Source: Ypsolopha sequella (Eukaryota; Arthropoda; Insecta; Lepidoptera; Ypsolophidae). Taken from it: a stretch of 64,000 nucleotides of DNA. Made by a program: the position numbers and the translations under genes. The DNA lies in assembly GCA_934047225.1 (NCBI GenBank), contig OW203998.1:17623280-17687279 (forward strand), given 5' to 3'. Shown here piece after piece: positions 13,101 through 21,801 of this stretch (position 1 is the first letter of the stretch; every line of letters begins with the position of its first letter). The notes beneath the pieces are model-generated. The model saw only the letters and a program-made list of their open reading frames with translations, did not search any database and was not told where the DNA came from.

Positions 13101-16100
13101 TATCACTTTGAAAAAAAAAAGTTTGAATAGGAAATTTTCACTGGCGTCATACATTTTTTTTTTCAAAGTGATATTTAAATTATTTCATATTTTTTTTTAT
13201 TGTTGTTCTTGACCAATTGTTTGCTTTTCCAGCAAAAAGTTCTGTGCACGCCACTGCGTGACATGATGTTTTTGCAATTAAATAGTATGTGACGCTCCTT
13301 GCACTTGTGATTCAACTAGTGGCGTCGCGCGCGATTAAACACTATAGTACGGGCCCAGCCCCCCTATTCTGTATCTTTAGTTGCCAACTGAACGAGGTGC
13401 CTATCATCAAAAACATAGATAAAAACTGAAATTTCAAAATTGCCTTTCGTGGGTATTGAACTATTAACAATCTGTGTCGTTACTTCAAGTGCGAACATAT
13501 CCTTAGGACATCGGAATTCGATAGTATATATATGTTTTTGATGATAGACACCCAGTCCAGAAGGCAACTAGAGATACATAATAGGCCCACAGGTGTGTAT
13601 ATAGACCGCTATCTTTAAGTGGATTATAATCATAGTAATCATACTATAACACACTACTATATAACCTACTGAACGTACTGAACAACAACTACAAAGAAAA
13701 CGAATGAAAAAAAAATAACATGACTTGCCCATACAAAATTTACTACAAGTATTTAATGTTAGTATGGAGAGGTGAACAATTTATATCCTTACCCTTTTCA
13801 GCATGGCTGATTTCAGCAAACTCCTTGGCTTTAGCTAAGAGCTGGGCGATGAGTTCCTCTGGAGAGAACCTGGTCTTTTCATCATGGACGAACTCTGGTG
13901 TGCCGCGGTCTGAAGCCACAATCTCGTGGTAGGGGAACCTTTCTCTGTAAGAAAAAAGTTGATAAAATTTTTTAACAGTTCTTTTTAGTACTCATGGGTC
14001 GAAACAATTGATTTTATAGTAATATTTTTTACGAACGCAGCCCATGAGTTCTATTCTAATCGCTTTTTTTAGACATAGTTGTCATAATAATATTATTATG
14101 TCAGTGTTTTTAGATTTCAAACTACTGTAAGTTGAATTCATAATTTAGGACACACCATCACAAACAAAACTCCAAACAAAAGCTATCAGAAAATTGTGAG
14201 GTGTCTATGGAATGTTATTATAATATTTTAGGCTGAGTCCATTGACATTATCTAGATATTTATGTTTAAGTGCAACTAAAAATCATTAAATTTGAGTAAT
14301 AATTAACTCCTGACGTGGAAATGCCAACTTGCTAATGGAAAGTTGCCTATAGCTTTAGATGAGGGACTAAGTTTTATGAATAGATATGTGATTTAAAAAG
14401 CCTTATATCAGGGATGTAACGGAGCTCCGCCTCCGCATCCGCAAGTGCAGAACTTCCGCATAAATTCGTAACTCCGCCTCCGCAACTTTCAAAACGGAGG
14501 TTTAGCGGAGTTTTGTCTGAGATGTGAAAATAATGCGCGCACGATGCATTAGCAGATTTGAACTTGAACTCGCGCAGGGAAGGCAGGGGAAAGAGGAGTG
14601 TAGAACACCAGATATCAAGCTTTCGCGCCTATTGTGCGAACTTATTTTTCTCCTCCACCAGGTTCTGTGCCAAGTGAACAAACTTTTTAGTGGAGCTGGA
14701 TTAATCTATGATCCACTGCGAAATAGACTGGATGCAGATAAAGTCGCAAAGCTGCTTTCCTTGTAATATGATTTGCCTCTTTTGGAATTTAATTATAATT
14801 AAACTAGCTGACCCGGTGAACTTCGTATCACTTACCTCTTAATATAAACCATATTAATTTAAACCATAGGTATGTATTTCAGAGCCGGCAGCTTTATAAA
14901 GGCATCATCAGATAGTCTAAGTACCATAGTGGGCGGAAAGAGTGGGCAAATCACGCACACATGTTCAGCTCAATGTTCATAATTATTTTGCATGAGACAT
15001 TATATTAGATTATAGACACTTATATTAACAAATAAGTTACCAGCCTATTTTTTTTGTCCGTATCGTTTACGCCAAATTACTAAACGTAATAGTAACCTGC
15101 CAACACTGACTGTCAGTGTCACTGTCACCGAACTTTCCAAGAAAATATAATTGATATTTCAAAACTATTTTTAAGAAGTTATAGTTAACTTTTAACAATG
15201 CATTGTCCCTTTTGTAAAAAGTGGATAGAACGGCAGAACAACAGAAGTACCTGTCCTAGATGCACAAACAAATTGTAAAGATGCGACGAATGTTTCACAG
15301 TAACCGCTGATACTTTCAAGTTTTGTATAAAGTGCGGTCACAATTTGAGCCGAATAATACGAATTAATAGGGCTAAGGAACAAAAAAATCGAGTGAAACA
15401 ACAACTGTTATTAAAACCGAAGTTCGTCTCAACAATGCCATCATCATCATCTGTGTCATCATCTGAAGGAATAACATTTTCAGAACTTAATTTAACTGCC
15501 GATGAACTAAAGGATTTGGATGAGATTTAAGAAAGTCATGAGCACAACATCGGTAATATTCTGGTTCTACCAGATTTGTCCGAGTCACCGAGGCCTTCCG
15601 CCACGCCGTCAAGTCCTGGCGAGGCAAGTCAAGACATCTTTAGCAAGCATGGTTCGCATTTGCTGTTAGATTAATTGATATGTTGCCGATTCAGGTGTCA
15701 ATCGCGGAAATTTTAGAAAATATGGTTCCTACCGTAAAGGTTGATTTATATATCTTTAATAAAAAATATTAGAATTGTATTATATTGAATATTATTTCAG
15801 ACATATATGTATTAGTAACAACAAATATAACCAAATGCACGACACCGTGGTGGCGCGGCCTTCCAATGTAAGTGGCCGGCAAAATTGTCATTTTTCCCAC
15901 ATTGTTTGCATTGCCATCGGCATTAATAGCATCGCGAAGATGAATTTACTCTTCAGATCGAAGCTGCTGTTGGTTTAGACGGATGTACGTCAATCGTTCA
16001 GTCTCAATTTTGACATACATGTCAACTGTAAACTGATGAAAAAGCCGTTGACACATCAAAATGTGATTTACTTCACCTTCACGGATTCTGTTTGAATAAA

Positions 16101-18751
16101 AATTCATAGCACTGACTTTTTTGTTGGTTTCAGCACCTGTAATCAATTAATTAATCATCCCAAAAACTAATGAGTCTAATGGATCAGGTGGTGGGACTAA
16201 TTGTGGCAATTTTACTTTACCACCAGCACAACATAATCCTGCAAATTCACCGCTGTATTTAGCTTAAAATTTAGCTGTAAAGCTTTACAATGTTGACAAA
16301 TGATTGACATTTCCCCAATAGTTACAGATTTGTCGGCACTATAATCTATTTCTTGATCGTAGGAGAATGCTCCTCGTGCCAGGTTCACAGGAACATTGCG
16401 TCTGCGGAATCGATCAAATTTCATTTTCCCGTGCTCGCTGCTGTTGTGATCGATGTGCCCGAACTCGTTCCATTCTATGCCTATTATCCACTTCATTGTA
16501 ATTCACTCTAGAATGCAAATCTGCCATACCAATACGACTGTTATCATTATCAGTCTCTCGCTGGTCATCAGTGCGATTAGCGCGTGAGGTAGCTCGTCGC
16601 ACATTCGATCGACTACGACGACCTATGTAAGGTCGTTTTCTCCTCGGCATTGTAAGCAGTATCAGAATGACAAATCAAGTTTTGAATCTTTTTTCAGGTG
16701 TTAATTGGAATCACGATTTTTTTGAGGGTAAAATTGAGGGTATAATTGCTAAAAACTAAGAAAAAAGGAAGCAGTTTGATCACAGAAAACTGTAACGTCA
16801 TAATGTAAAACCTCATACAAATTTCATAGTATCGGGGCGTTTTGATATTTGATAAAGAGTCGCTGATTTGATTTTTAGGGAAGTACCCAATTTCAGATCG
16901 TATAGCGAACTTTACTGTTTCAAAGTATATTTCTGAACGCACCCAACACAACAACCAAGTGTCATTATAGTGTCATTATTTTACATGTTTTAAATCTAAA
17001 TACGCAATAATCAGACTATTATGGATATATGTTGTCGATTCCAAACCCTTATTTAATCTAGATCTACATGTTTTTATTCCTAAAATACCGAACCGACGCG
17101 ACGGGGCGAACATCAAATGTTTGACAGGTAAGAACAGTTTGTATGGGAAAATAAAATTGTCGTTTTTAGTATTTTCCTCGCAATTTTTCCACATTTTCTC
17201 ATCGCTTAAACCTTCCCTGGACTTCCACGAATATTTCAAGACTAAAATTAGTCAAATCGGTTCAGCCGTTCTCGAGTTTTAGCGAGACTAACGAACAGCA
17301 ATTAATTTTTATTTATATAGATAATTATAAAAAAAATTTTGTATAAAAAAAATTTTGTATAAAAAAAATTTTGAAGTAATTTTTCATTTTTTTTTTCCTA
17401 GACCTCCGCCTCCGCCTCTGTTAACTGACCTCCGTTACATCCCTGCCTTATTTTTTTTTATTTCATTGAGTTGGAATCCTATATATTTTTCACGCATGAC
17501 AATGAGGCTGTAATCTTAGAAGCTATTTGGTATTCCTAAAACAAGGGGCTTTACATTATGAAGGATGGAACCCTAAAAGTATTTCATTAATTTTGTTTTC
17601 AAAGTTTTGCTACGCTAAAGGTTTTAAGTTTTGTGATGGAACCTTATGAAACTATATAATACAAAAACTAACATTTTCAGGCACCACAGAGCATACAAAC
17701 ACAGAGGAACAGATGAGTTCTTAGAGATGTATTCTGCTTACATAACTTGACACAATTATACCACCTTACAGGCATTGTAAGAAAAATGAGTTTGTGTGCA
17801 ATAATGTATGTTGACATCATGATTGTTTACGCATGGTTGGTTGGTTATACTCATACCTAATTATGACGGTATGTAGGTCTGATTGTACCTCCTCTTCACC
17901 AATTTAATCATAATTCACCTAATTTATATATCTGGTGAGAATGGAATTTGTTATGAATTTTATTGAGGAAGTACCCAGTAGTTGGATGTCACTCCCCGTT
18001 CGTTATATCTATACAAAAACGAAAAGGACAAACCAAAAAAACACACTTTCACATTTTATAATAGGGGTAGGGAAATTATTTTAATTCACTACCAAGGCCT
18101 AGCCATTGTCACATATAATATGATTTATGAATAAGTAGAAAACTAGCAATGTAAATTGTTGCTTAAGTTCTAACACTATGTCTTGAATTCTGAATAAAAT
18201 TGTAAATGCTCAGGTAGGTAGAGTAGAGAATGATCAAGTTACTTTTTTTCAGCCCTTTTTTCGATACAGTCCAAAATGCTTTAACTAAAAGGGGTCACTA
18301 ACCTGTAAGCTTGCACCAGAGGATGGTCGAAAGGCTTCCCAAGCAGATCAAGCAAGTACTTGTAGCTATTCTTCGGGAATCTCACACCAACCGTCACAGC
18401 ATCTTCCCCAAAGGTCCTTACGTCATCCCGGAATGCAACTACCGCAGGAGTCTTCCGCTTCGACTCTTTATTTAACACTATCTCCATAGGCACCCCAGGC
18501 GACACGATGCCGACTTTCATCCATTCGGTACCCAAATCGATAGAAATTACCGATGCACCATCGGTAAAATGACTTAAAAGTAACGGTAACAACAACACGC
18601 TAAGCGTCCCATACATTTTCTGTGGAAAAGAAATGAAAAATCCAGATACAATCAAGAAAAACGAAGCGCATCAAGTATTCAGCGAAATAGGTTGTCAAAG
18701 TGTGAATTGTGTTTTAAATGAAAGTATGCAACTTACGTGGTTGAAAGCCAT
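1072..18751 (-). CDS. HYOU1: HYOU1 (Grp170/Orp150), ER Hsp70-family chaperone, N-terminal part
   Basis: HYOU1 is a large ER-lumenal Hsp70 relative that acts as nucleotide-exchange factor for BiP and as a holdase (family knowledge). Nine exons on the minus strand (18737-18751, 18303-18619, 13793-13944, 9406-9566, 8484-8638, 7523-7733, 5634-5768, 3541-3638, 1072-1183) have consensus GT/AG borders and consistent phases and sum to 452 open codons. A hydrophobic signal peptide is followed by the phosphate-1 loop [14 protein letters not shown], then the Grp170-like motifs [48 protein letters not shown] and [14 protein letters not shown]. This is almost the complete ATPase domain. Family members have about 950-1000 residues, so the substrate-binding half and ER-retention tail must lie left of base 1. 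Introns are packed with transposons and with partial copies of exon 5. Identity is very secure; splice sites were read by eye. Confidence 0.95.
1211..1971. mobile_element. hAT-type non-autonomous element with 8-bp TSD
   Basis: TIR TAGGGAATGCAAT/ATTGCATTCCCTA, flanked on both sides by GTCACGAC (1203-1210 and 1972-1979). Inside are several copies of a 'GAGATCTCGGTAT' motif in both orientations. The TAGGG ends and 8-bp duplication indicate hAT. It lies about 20 bp upstream of the acceptor of HYOU1 exon 9. Confidence 0.85.
2814..3482. mobile_element. Long-TIR element with TTAA flanks and inner hairpins
   Basis: The outer arms share TTATGCTGCGAAAGTGCTGC and are bounded by TTAA on both sides (2810-2813, 3483-3486), suggesting a piggyBac-type target. 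Two further inverted repeats lie inside: about 2871-3138 (AATAATTATT arms) and 3223-3420 (CTGCCTTCATCTGGGCGAGT arm). The 60-codon frame at 3211 is part of the inner hairpin. Confidence 0.7.
3541..3638 (-). CDS. HYOU1: HYOU1 exon 8
   Basis: Acceptor TATGACAG before 3638 and donor GTAAGA after 3541. It encodes [13 protein letters not shown] and [14 protein letters not shown], the conserved connect-2/adenosine motif of Hsp70-type ATPases. Confidence 0.94.
3749..4098. mobile_element. Foldback element carrying a tRNA-like sequence
   Basis: Arms of about 85 bp (CTAATTATTATTAGAGTGCA at the left, mirrored at the right end) enclose a minus-strand tRNA-like segment at about 3832-3900. It has an A-box-like TAGCGCAATCGG, an anticodon-arm-like stretch around CCTGTCATGTAAGCAGG, and a B-box-like AGTTCAAATCC. 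Probably a tRNA-derived repeat in a palindromic element; not called a working tRNA gene. Confidence 0.65.
4221..4739. mobile_element. hAT-type MITE with perfect 8-bp TSD
   Basis: Ends CAGGGTTCGAAA / TTTCGAACCCTG, flanked by TTTCCTAC on both sides (4213-4220, 4740-4747). No transposase is recognisable inside; a GC-rich patch lies near 4400. Confidence 0.85.
5634..5768 (-). CDS. HYOU1: HYOU1 exon 7
   Basis: Acceptor CTTTCAG before 5768 and donor GTGAGT after 5634; 45 whole codons. It encodes [20 protein letters not shown], an alanine/glycine-rich stretch, and the adenosine-pocket strand [10 protein letters not shown]. Confidence 0.93.
5820..6116 (-). pseudogene. LINE reverse-transcriptase C-terminal relic
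   Basis: The minus strand from 6116 encodes [20 protein letters not shown] and then [20 protein letters not shown], the well-known tail of LINE endonuclease-reverse transcriptases. After a frame break the ending [17 protein letters not shown] can be read down to about 5820. Only this tail is present (5' truncation). Confidence 0.75.
6346..6503. mobile_element. Short TIR element (MITE)
   Basis: GTAGCGTTCCTAAACGCC at the left is mirrored by GGCGTTTAGGAACGCTAC at the right. No target duplication resolved. Confidence 0.6.
7028..7188. mobile_element. GTGTCGATTCGG-family MITE, copy 1
   Basis: Ends GGTACCGATTCGGTGAAGCA / TTATGCCGAATCGATACC with the internal signature CAGGACTAAACTTAA and AGAAAGAAAAAGAC. 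About 161 bp. Same family as the copies at 32936, 34151 and 50344. Confidence 0.75.
7523..7733 (-). CDS. HYOU1: HYOU1 exon 6
   Basis: Acceptor CTTTGTAG before 7733 and donor GTAAGT after 7523. It encodes [38 protein letters not shown] and [13 protein letters not shown], all close to Grp170 of other animals. One base completes the split arginine codon and 70 codons follow. Confidence 0.95.
7768..8483 (-). repeat. Four partial tandem copies of HYOU1 exon 5 in the intron
   Basis: On the minus strand, copies of the last about 115 bp of exon 5 plus its donor recur at about 8332-8456, 8027-8320 (interrupted by a TIR element), 7893-8022 and 7768-7880. Units start around 'TTGACATGGGTGCAGC' and lack an AG acceptor there. 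One copy has a base missing, another a TGA where the exon has a glycine codon, and one has lost the donor GT. They are decayed exon copies, not functional alternative exons by this reading. Confidence 0.85.
8117..8269. mobile_element. TIR element inside an exon-5 copy
   Basis: The inverted ends share CTCCCAAAGT and the element splits an exon-5 copy exactly at 'ACTAC|GCCC', leaving TAC on both sides (3-bp duplication). The superfamily is not clear. Confidence 0.65.
8484..8638 (-). CDS. HYOU1: HYOU1 exon 5
   Basis: Acceptor GTTTTCAG before 8638 and donor GTGAGC after 8484; ends in phase 2. It encodes [18 protein letters not shown] (phosphate-2 region) and [11 protein letters not shown]. This is the only copy of the array with an acceptor and a full open frame; four partial copies follow in the downstream intron. 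Confidence 0.94.
9406..9566 (-). CDS. HYOU1: HYOU1 exon 4
   Basis: Acceptor CTGCCCAG before 9566 and donor GTCAGT after 9406. It encodes [20 protein letters not shown] and [16 protein letters not shown], the conserved core of the Hsp70/Grp170 ATPase. The acceptor is the first unit of a 45-bp tandem array lying upstream at 9558-9861. Confidence 0.95.
9558..9861 (-). repeat. 45-bp minisatellite repeating the exon-4 splice acceptor
   Basis: About seven units of 36-45 bp. On the minus strand a typical unit reads 'TGTACCCAGTTTAA' followed by a pyrimidine-rich stretch and CAG-GTCAACAAA. The unit nearest the gene is the true exon-4 acceptor; at least three upstream units keep a usable CAG/GTCAAC border or a near copy of it. 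Confidence 0.85.
10016..10478 (+). mobile_element. Internally deleted hAT element with transposase fragment
   Basis: TIR TAGACATGTAA/TTACATGTCTA and a perfect 8-bp duplication CTGTATAC (10008-10015, 10479-10486). The plus strand at about 10112-10377 encodes a BED/hAT transposase piece: [33 protein letters not shown] and [18 protein letters not shown]. The motif [14 protein letters not shown] is typical of ZBED-like hAT transposases. Catalytic and dimerisation ends are missing. Confidence 0.85.
10867..11124. mobile_element. hAT MITE (CAGTGGCGTGCACAG family), copy 1
   Basis: Ends CAGTGGCGTGCACAGAAC / GTTCTGTGCACGCCACTG, 258 bp, nearly a complete hairpin, with the 8-bp duplication CTCCACAG on both sides (10859-10866, 11125-11132). 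It sits in the LINE carcass. Confidence 0.92.
11219..11625. mobile_element. TA-flanked TIR element, Tc1/mariner-like
   Basis: GGTCTTCACATATGAAAT at the left, mirrored as ATTTCATATGTGAAGACC at the right, with TA on both sides. 407 bp without a transposase frame. It interrupts the LINE carcass between 'DGFAAIM' and 'TISMIRRTR'. Confidence 0.75.
11815..12231. mobile_element. GGGGCTGCACAATGC-ended TIR element
   Basis: Left GGGGCTCCACAATGC and right GCATTGTGCAGCCCC are inverted; TAAA and TTAA flank it. Removing it restores continuity of the LINE carcass (LF-K|AYC). No coding capacity. Confidence 0.65.
12320..12475. repeat. Small inverted repeat
   Basis: TACCGCGTAATTCTCATTT near 12323 is mirrored by AAATGAGAATTACGCGGTA ending near 12471. 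Between them is CATGCCATCTCTTTTGCACG, which recurs at about 19020 and 19180. Confidence 0.5.
12950..13354. mobile_element. TIR element with a nested hAT MITE
   Basis: Outer arms AGTGTTTAATCGCGCGCGA / TCGCGCGCGATTAAACACT, continued by 'ATCACAAGTGC'-type matches. The inner part is the hAT MITE 13020-13256. Confidence 0.65.
13020..13256. mobile_element. hAT MITE (CAGTGGCGTGCACAG family), copy 2
   Basis: Same ends as copy 1, 237 bp, with the 8-bp duplication CGTGACAT on both sides (13012-13019, 13257-13264). Nested in the older palindrome 12950-13354. Confidence 0.92.
13363..13585. mobile_element. MITE with CTATTCTGTATCT ends
   Basis: CCTATTCTGTATCTTTAGTT is mirrored by AACTAGAGATACATAATAGG, and TCATCAAAAACATA by its complement further in. 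About 220 bp; the 67-codon minus frame inside is a shadow of this repeat. Confidence 0.6.
13793..13944 (-). CDS. HYOU1: HYOU1 exon 3
   Basis: Acceptor TTCTTACAG before 13944 and donor GTAAGG after 13793. The phase completes the arginine split from exon 2. It encodes [12 protein letters not shown] and [19 protein letters not shown], matching the Grp170 segment between phosphate-1 and connect-1. Confidence 0.92.
15198..15530 (+). pseudogene. Zinc-ribbon-like ORF with one internal stop
   Basis: The ATG at 15198 opens a 110-codon frame with four CxxC pairs at residues 3/6, 19/22, 29/32 and 43/46 (CPFC, CPRC, CDEC, CIKC), followed by a basic stretch and a serine-rich tail. A single TAA at 15276-15278 (codon 27) interrupts it between the second and third pair. 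Not recognised beyond a double zinc-ribbon layout; it lies inside transposon DNA. Confidence 0.5.
15830..16650 (-). pseudogene. Helitron Rep/helicase N-terminal fragment
   Basis: The minus strand from 16650 begins [20 protein letters not shown], then gives [48 protein letters not shown] and METERL-type '[20 protein letters not shown]'. This is the order found in Helitron proteins upstream of the rolling-circle Rep motif. Several frame changes are present and the Rep and helicase domains are missing, so it is a 5' fragment of a dead copy. Confidence 0.85.
18303..18619 (-). CDS. HYOU1: HYOU1 exon 2 (signal peptide and start of ATPase domain)
   Basis: The acceptor TTTTCCACAG precedes 18619 and the donor GTTAGT follows 18303; the exon ends in phase 2. 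It encodes a leucine-rich signal peptide ([17 protein letters not shown]), the phosphate-1 loop [14 protein letters not shown], and [20 protein letters not shown], which matches the Grp170 family closely. Confidence 0.95.
18737..18751 (-). CDS. HYOU1: HYOU1 exon 1 (first five codons)
   Basis: The ATG at 18749-18751 opens MAFNH and is followed by GTAAGT. It joins in frame to exon 2 (AAA ATG TAT), so translation may start here or at the second ATG, three bases into exon 2. Either way a hydrophobic signal peptide follows. Assigned from phase and position, without homology support for these five codons. Confidence 0.6.
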
Positions 18752-18759
18752 GGCTATTT

Positions 18760-20278
18760 AAAGTTACAGCATCCAGCTACTAATTTTTATGTTAAGTATC
18801 CACTAAATATACTCTAAACTATAGAAAATCTTTTGTACATTATTCAGCAAAGTGGGCCAGCTGCTTTAGTCCACGTCAAGTTAACGTGTTTTTTTCTTGG
18901 CTGATGTGATGACGTATTTTTTGTTGCCAGGGTCTAGTATTAAATATATACGATCTTTGGCTGCATTCAGTTTGATCACCTGCTCATCCCTGACAGCAGG
19001 GTAGCATATTCAAATTCAATGCGTGCAAAAGAGATGTCATGATCGCCGGGCATCGGTGGGCGATCACACTGAACACTGAACCCAGCGCTACACAATACTT
19101 TATATTCTCTGGCTACACGCTGTACAACGCCATCAAGACGCTGGGTGTCGTTTAGCTTCATCGTCGAGCGTCGCTTTAACATGCTATCTCTTTTGCTTGG
19201 ATATGCTGTCTTGCCTATCTTGCTGTCAGTTTTTAGGTGGATAACGCCTGACGGTCAAACTGAACGCAGCTGTGAACTTTCATCGCAAAGTCGTTTTACA
19301 GAGAACTAGACTGTGCACTGTCCAATGTCGGTTCTTTCTTTTTGAGTATTAAAAAAAAACAAAGTTTCCAAGAACTCTGTAGATGGCGTTGAACTGACTA
19401 CGTTACTAGGTGCCAAAGCCAAAACGATTGGAAAAAAAAAACATTGCGTCACGTCACATCGCAATCGGTCGTTGGTTGACTGACATGTGTGCCTATATGT
19501 GCGAATCTCGAACCAAGTATCACATGTATGTGATAATTGGTCCGAGGTGCGAATGCTTTGTTATGGTCCGTATAAAATGTACGACGGCTTGTACTCATTG
19601 CGCTTTACGACTTTCATCTGTACGAAAAAGATGTATGCCTCCATTTTTACACAAATCCACAAGGCACAGACTTCCCTTCTTTTTCTCTTGGGACATTTTC
19701 TTTCTGGCGTAGAAAAGTCATTGACAGACTGCTAAATATTTTTTTCTTTTAATTGTGATGTGGTGTGACAATGACATTAATTACTTTTTTTATGTACGTT
19801 TCGTTTTACGATCTAAAATTACATCCAGTGCAATAATCAAAAAATTTTGTGACGTTCCGTTCCTTGCAGTGACTTACCAAGTTCAGCGCCATCTATCCAG
19901 CGACTAGGGAAGAGTAAAAAAAAAAAGAAAAGAATCTCCCTCATTAGATTTAATTCACACGCACACACAGATTTCATCGTACGATTTTATCTATCAACTA
20001 TTAGTATTTTCTTATTTCATCTTACGTAATTAACTACTTTATATAAATGATGGCTTCTTTCCTTCTTTCTTTTTGTGTCTACTTGTAGTTAGATTTTGTA
20101 AAATCGCTGCTCCTGTGAGCTACTTATTTACTTTTTAATCCTTATATAGGGTTAGAAATATTATTTTTCCAGTATCAGACCGTCCTAGTCTGGGAAATAC
20201 TGATCTAGTTCTAGTAGACCATAGAAACCGAGGTGGGTATTTATTTCGGGTAGTTAGAGTCTCAGGTGGTTAAAAAAA
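18760..20278. other. HYOU1 upstream region with small repeats
   Basis: Contains the HYOU1 promoter region, an inverted repeat at about 19024-19198 (GCAAAAGAGATGTCATG / CATGCTATCTCTTTTGC), and a possible TIR pair around TAGATGGCGTTGAACT (19381) and AGTTCAGCGCCATCTA (about 19880). Overlapping frames of 68-100 codons are not convincing genes. Confidence 0.5.
18871..18878 (-). promoter_or_regulatory. Candidate unfolded-protein-response element upstream of HYOU1
   Basis: The minus strand reads TGACGTGG, an exact match to the UPRE core bound by XBP1/ATF6, 120 bp upstream of the first HYOU1 ATG. A related TGACGTAT (plus strand, 18910-18917) lies 32 bp further on. HYOU1 is an ER-stress-induced gene in other animals, so the placement fits; the function is inferred. 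Confidence 0.55.
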
Positions 20279-21689
20279 CCGGCCAAGTGCGAGTCAGACT
20301 CGCGTACCTAGGGTTCCGCATTGTGGATGATAAATTTAATTTTGTAATTTTTTTCGTGAATTTCTCGACCGCTTTATTATTCCTGTAATCTTTACGTAAA
20401 TACATATTACCATGATTTTTTTTTTCATATTTTTTGGACCACCAGTTTTGGAGATAAGGGGGGGACATATATATTTTTGTGGTTTTTTAAAGATTTCTTG
20501 AAACCAGTGCCCGTAAGTATAGTAAGGGTATATATATTTTTACAATCAGCTTTTTAATATCTACAATTTGTTACCCATATTGTATTTTAATAAAATATCT
20601 TTTTCATTTATTTTCCTTATTTATTTATATTTCTCGTTGGTGCTGATTTTTTTTAATCGCTATAGTTTTCCTGTAATTGGCCAGTTATGATCTACAATTG
20701 CCATTTTTTTATTTTTTTCGGTTTATCAGTTTCGGAGATAAGGGGGGGGACATACATATTTTTGGGGTTTTTTAAAGATTTCTGGAAACCGGTTTAAGTA
20801 AATATATTAGAAATATATATTTTTACAATCAGCTTTTTAATACCTATAATTTGATACCCATATTGTATTTTTTATAAAATACTTTTTCTATTTATTTAAC
20901 TTTTTTTTTTGTATTTCTTATTAGTGCTGAATTTTTTTTTGACGCTATAGTTTTTTGTAATTGGCCAGTTATGATCTATAATTGACATTTATTTCATATT
21001 TTTCGGTTCACCAGTTTCGGAGATAAGGGTGGGAGACATACAAATTTTTGGGGTTTTTTTAAGATTTCTCGCAACCAGTGTCAGTAAATATATTAAAAGT
21101 ATATATTTTTACAATTAACTTTTTAATACCTATAATTTGATACCCATATTGTAGTTTTATAAAATATTTTTTTTATTTTTTTAACTTCTGTTTTTGTATT
21201 TCTCATTAGTGCTGAATTTTTTTTAATCGCTATAGTTTTCCTGTAATTGGCCAGTTATGATCTATAATTGACATTTGTTTCATATTTTGCGGTCTGACAT
21301 TTTCGGAGATAAAGGGGGGGGGGGGACATACATAGTTTTTGGGTTTTTTGAAGATTTCTGGAAACCGGTTTAAGTAAATATATTAGAAATATATATTTTT
21401 ACAATCAGCTTTTTAATACCTACAATTTGATACCCATATTGTATTTTTAGGCTAATATTTTTTATTTTTCTCACTTTTGTTTTGGAAATATTTTGAACAA
21501 ATTCAAATCTTTCATATTTTTTTTTACATTTTTTCATTTTTGTGGGCAAATTAATGCTATTTTTGTGCCGAATTTCATGTATTTATCTTTAACGGGGCTA
21601 AAGTTATGAGGCTGTGACATACGGACGGACGGACAACGGAGTCTCACCATAAGGTTCCTTTTGTAAATTTTAGGTACGGAAGCCTAAAA
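20279..21689 (+). repeat. Lepidopteran dispersed repeat with four internal 285-bp units
   Basis: Starts CCGGCCAAGTGCGAGTCAGA with 'AGGGTTCCGCA' and ends 'GGACGGACGGACAACGGAGT' and 'GGTACGGAAGCCTAAAAA', the usual borders of this common family. Inside, a unit containing GGAGATAAGGGGG, TTTTACAATCAGCTTTTTAA and GGCCAGTTATGATCTA repeats with starts near 20450, 20734, 21019 and 21304. Confidence 0.8.
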
Positions 21690-21801
21690 ACAGATTGCCA
21701 TGCAGTTTAGTTTGGCAACTTGTTGGTTTGATTGGCCTGAAGTAGATTTTACTCATAGTTCAAGTTAATTTTGTAAACTGGCTTGTATTACTGAATAAAG
21801 A

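Larger units (their letters stand above)
14806..17325. mobile_element. Composite insertion inside the hAT element
   Basis: It starts CTAGCTGACCCGGTGAACTT and ends with GGTTCAGCCGTTCTCGAGTT followed by 'TTTATATAGAT'; these ends belong to a very common dispersed insect repeat whose class I cannot fix. It encloses a zinc-ribbon-like broken frame (15198-15530) and a Helitron fragment (15830-16650). Confidence 0.55.
14409..17445 (+). mobile_element. hAT element with transposase C-terminus and nested insertion
   Basis: Ends CAGGGATGTAACGGA / TCCGTTACATCCCTG with near-perfect 8-bp flanks CCTTATAT (14401-14408) and CCTTATTT (17446-17453). At about 14680-14790 the plus strand encodes [20 protein letters not shown], the hAT dimerisation domain. 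The reading is cut at about 14806 by a foreign insertion reaching about 17325, flanked by AATTATAA-like sequence. Confidence 0.85.

Noticed and set aside
19410..19735. Two overlapping plus-strand frames of 100 and 82 codons upstream of HYOU1
   Set aside because: They overlap in different frames, have no recognisable domain and lie in repeat-like DNA.
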